64,000 nt of DNA, from NCBI RefSeq assembly GCF_001078705.1, contig NZ_CDMW01000001.1, forward strand, positions 315,106 to 379,105, given 5' to 3'. The translations under genes and the position numbers were made by a program. Below the pieces are notes generated by a model. It made no database searches and was not told the origin of the DNA. It worked only from the letters and a program-made list of their open reading frames with translations. Origin of the DNA: Streptococcus sanguinis (GTDB lineage: Bacteria; Bacillota; Bacilli; Lactobacillales; Streptococcaceae). Shown here in pieces: positions 63,623-64,000 of this stretch. The first letter of the stretch is position 1. Every line of letters begins with the position of its first letter.

Positions 63623-64000
63623 ATTTATTATCAAAACTATTCTGCAATTCGTCCTCATCCTGCTCTGCGTCAGCTTTATCTCCTTTTTACTGGTTTATCT
63701 AGCACCGGGAGATCCGGCTGAGAGCATCCTCAATGCTCAGGGCATTCCTTTTACCAAGGAACTGCTGGAAATCAAGCGGGCAGAGATGGGACTGAATGGC
63801 AGCTTTATGGAGCAATATCTGGCCTGGCTGGGCAGGATTGTCCATGGTGACTTTGGTGTGACCTATAATTCTGGAGCTTCGGTCTGGGAGCAGCTGGTTT
63901 TCTATTTTCCCAATACAGTCTACCTAGCTTTTTATACCCTGCTAGCGACTCTGGGGATTTCCCTGCCGACAGCTCTCTACACATCCTACCATGCTGGAAA
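63615..64000 (+). CDS. Nik/Dpp-type ABC transporter permease (partial, runs off the window)
   Basis: The first 128 residues of a DppB/NikB/OppB-type permease are visible. An N-terminal membrane helix is followed by VYLAPGDPAESIL, the conserved APGDP motif, and LGRIVHGDFGVTYNSGASV. ATG 63615 overlaps the deacylase stop. The second permease should follow beyond the window. Confidence 0.88.
   Translation, partial: MIKFIIKTILQFVLILLCVSFISFLLVYLAPGDPAESILNAQGIPFTKELLEIKRAEMGLNGSFMEQYLAWLGRIVHGDFGVTYNSGASVWEQLVFYFPNTVYLAFYTLLATLGISLPTALYTSYHAG

Overview
The window is chromosomal DNA of a low-GC Gram-positive coccus, almost certainly a Streptococcus of the sanguinis group. Supporting points are the rpsF-ssb-rpsR order with streptococcal S6/S18 sequences, an LPXTG-anchored pullulanase, a scrRB/scrA/scrK sucrose locus, strong Shine-Dalgarno sequences, and an anaerobic cobalamin (B12) cluster like the one known from S. 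sanguinis. I saw no rRNA or tRNA genes, insertion sequences, integrases, phage genes or CRISPR arrays.

Layout. 1-4126: end of rpsF, ssb, rpsR, then a self-regulated TetR/ABC exporter module. 4135-5772 (minus strand): a DUF1129 membrane protein and CorA. 5901-11402: uvrA, an Xaa-Pro peptidase, efp, an Asp23/Gls24 protein and nusB. 11627-15343: surface pullulanase with a promoter and cre site. 15613-22951: an AraC regulator divergent from two half-size ABC transporters of YbtP/YbtQ-IrtA/IrtB organisation and a complete ECF module (S, T and double-ATPase). 23128-28670: sucrose repressor, hydrolase, PTS permease and fructokinase. 28717-33260: a peptide-deformylase paralogue and a MarR-controlled heterodimeric multidrug ABC exporter.

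33393-58227 is one very long co-directional gene set for de novo cobalamin synthesis: cbiA-B-C-C'-D-E-T-F-G-H-J, cobA-hemD fusion, cbiK-L-M-N-Q-O-P, PduO-type adenosyltransferase, a short precorrin-2 dehydrogenase, hemA-C-D-B-L, cobU-S-C. It carries its own C5 route from glutamyl-tRNA to uroporphyrinogen III and no genes toward haem, so the tetrapyrrole supply appears dedicated to B12. CobT and CobD equivalents are not seen. 58283-64000 holds an Old-Yellow-Enzyme-like flavoprotein, a possible 20-residue ORF, and a Nik/Dpp-type ABC importer with an AstE/AspA-like deacylase; the permease gene runs off the end.

Most notable observations: (1) the leader before cbiA contains two stem-loops with A1/G4 hexaloops, the second overlapping an intrinsic terminator. 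This is the architecture of an ANTAR (EutV-type) antitermination target, which would place B12 synthesis under ethanolamine/B12 control. (2) CbiC is present as two tandem paralogues with complementary losses of conserved motifs, including His45 to Phe, suggesting a composite heterodimer. (3) TetR and MarR modules each have three readable operator copies.
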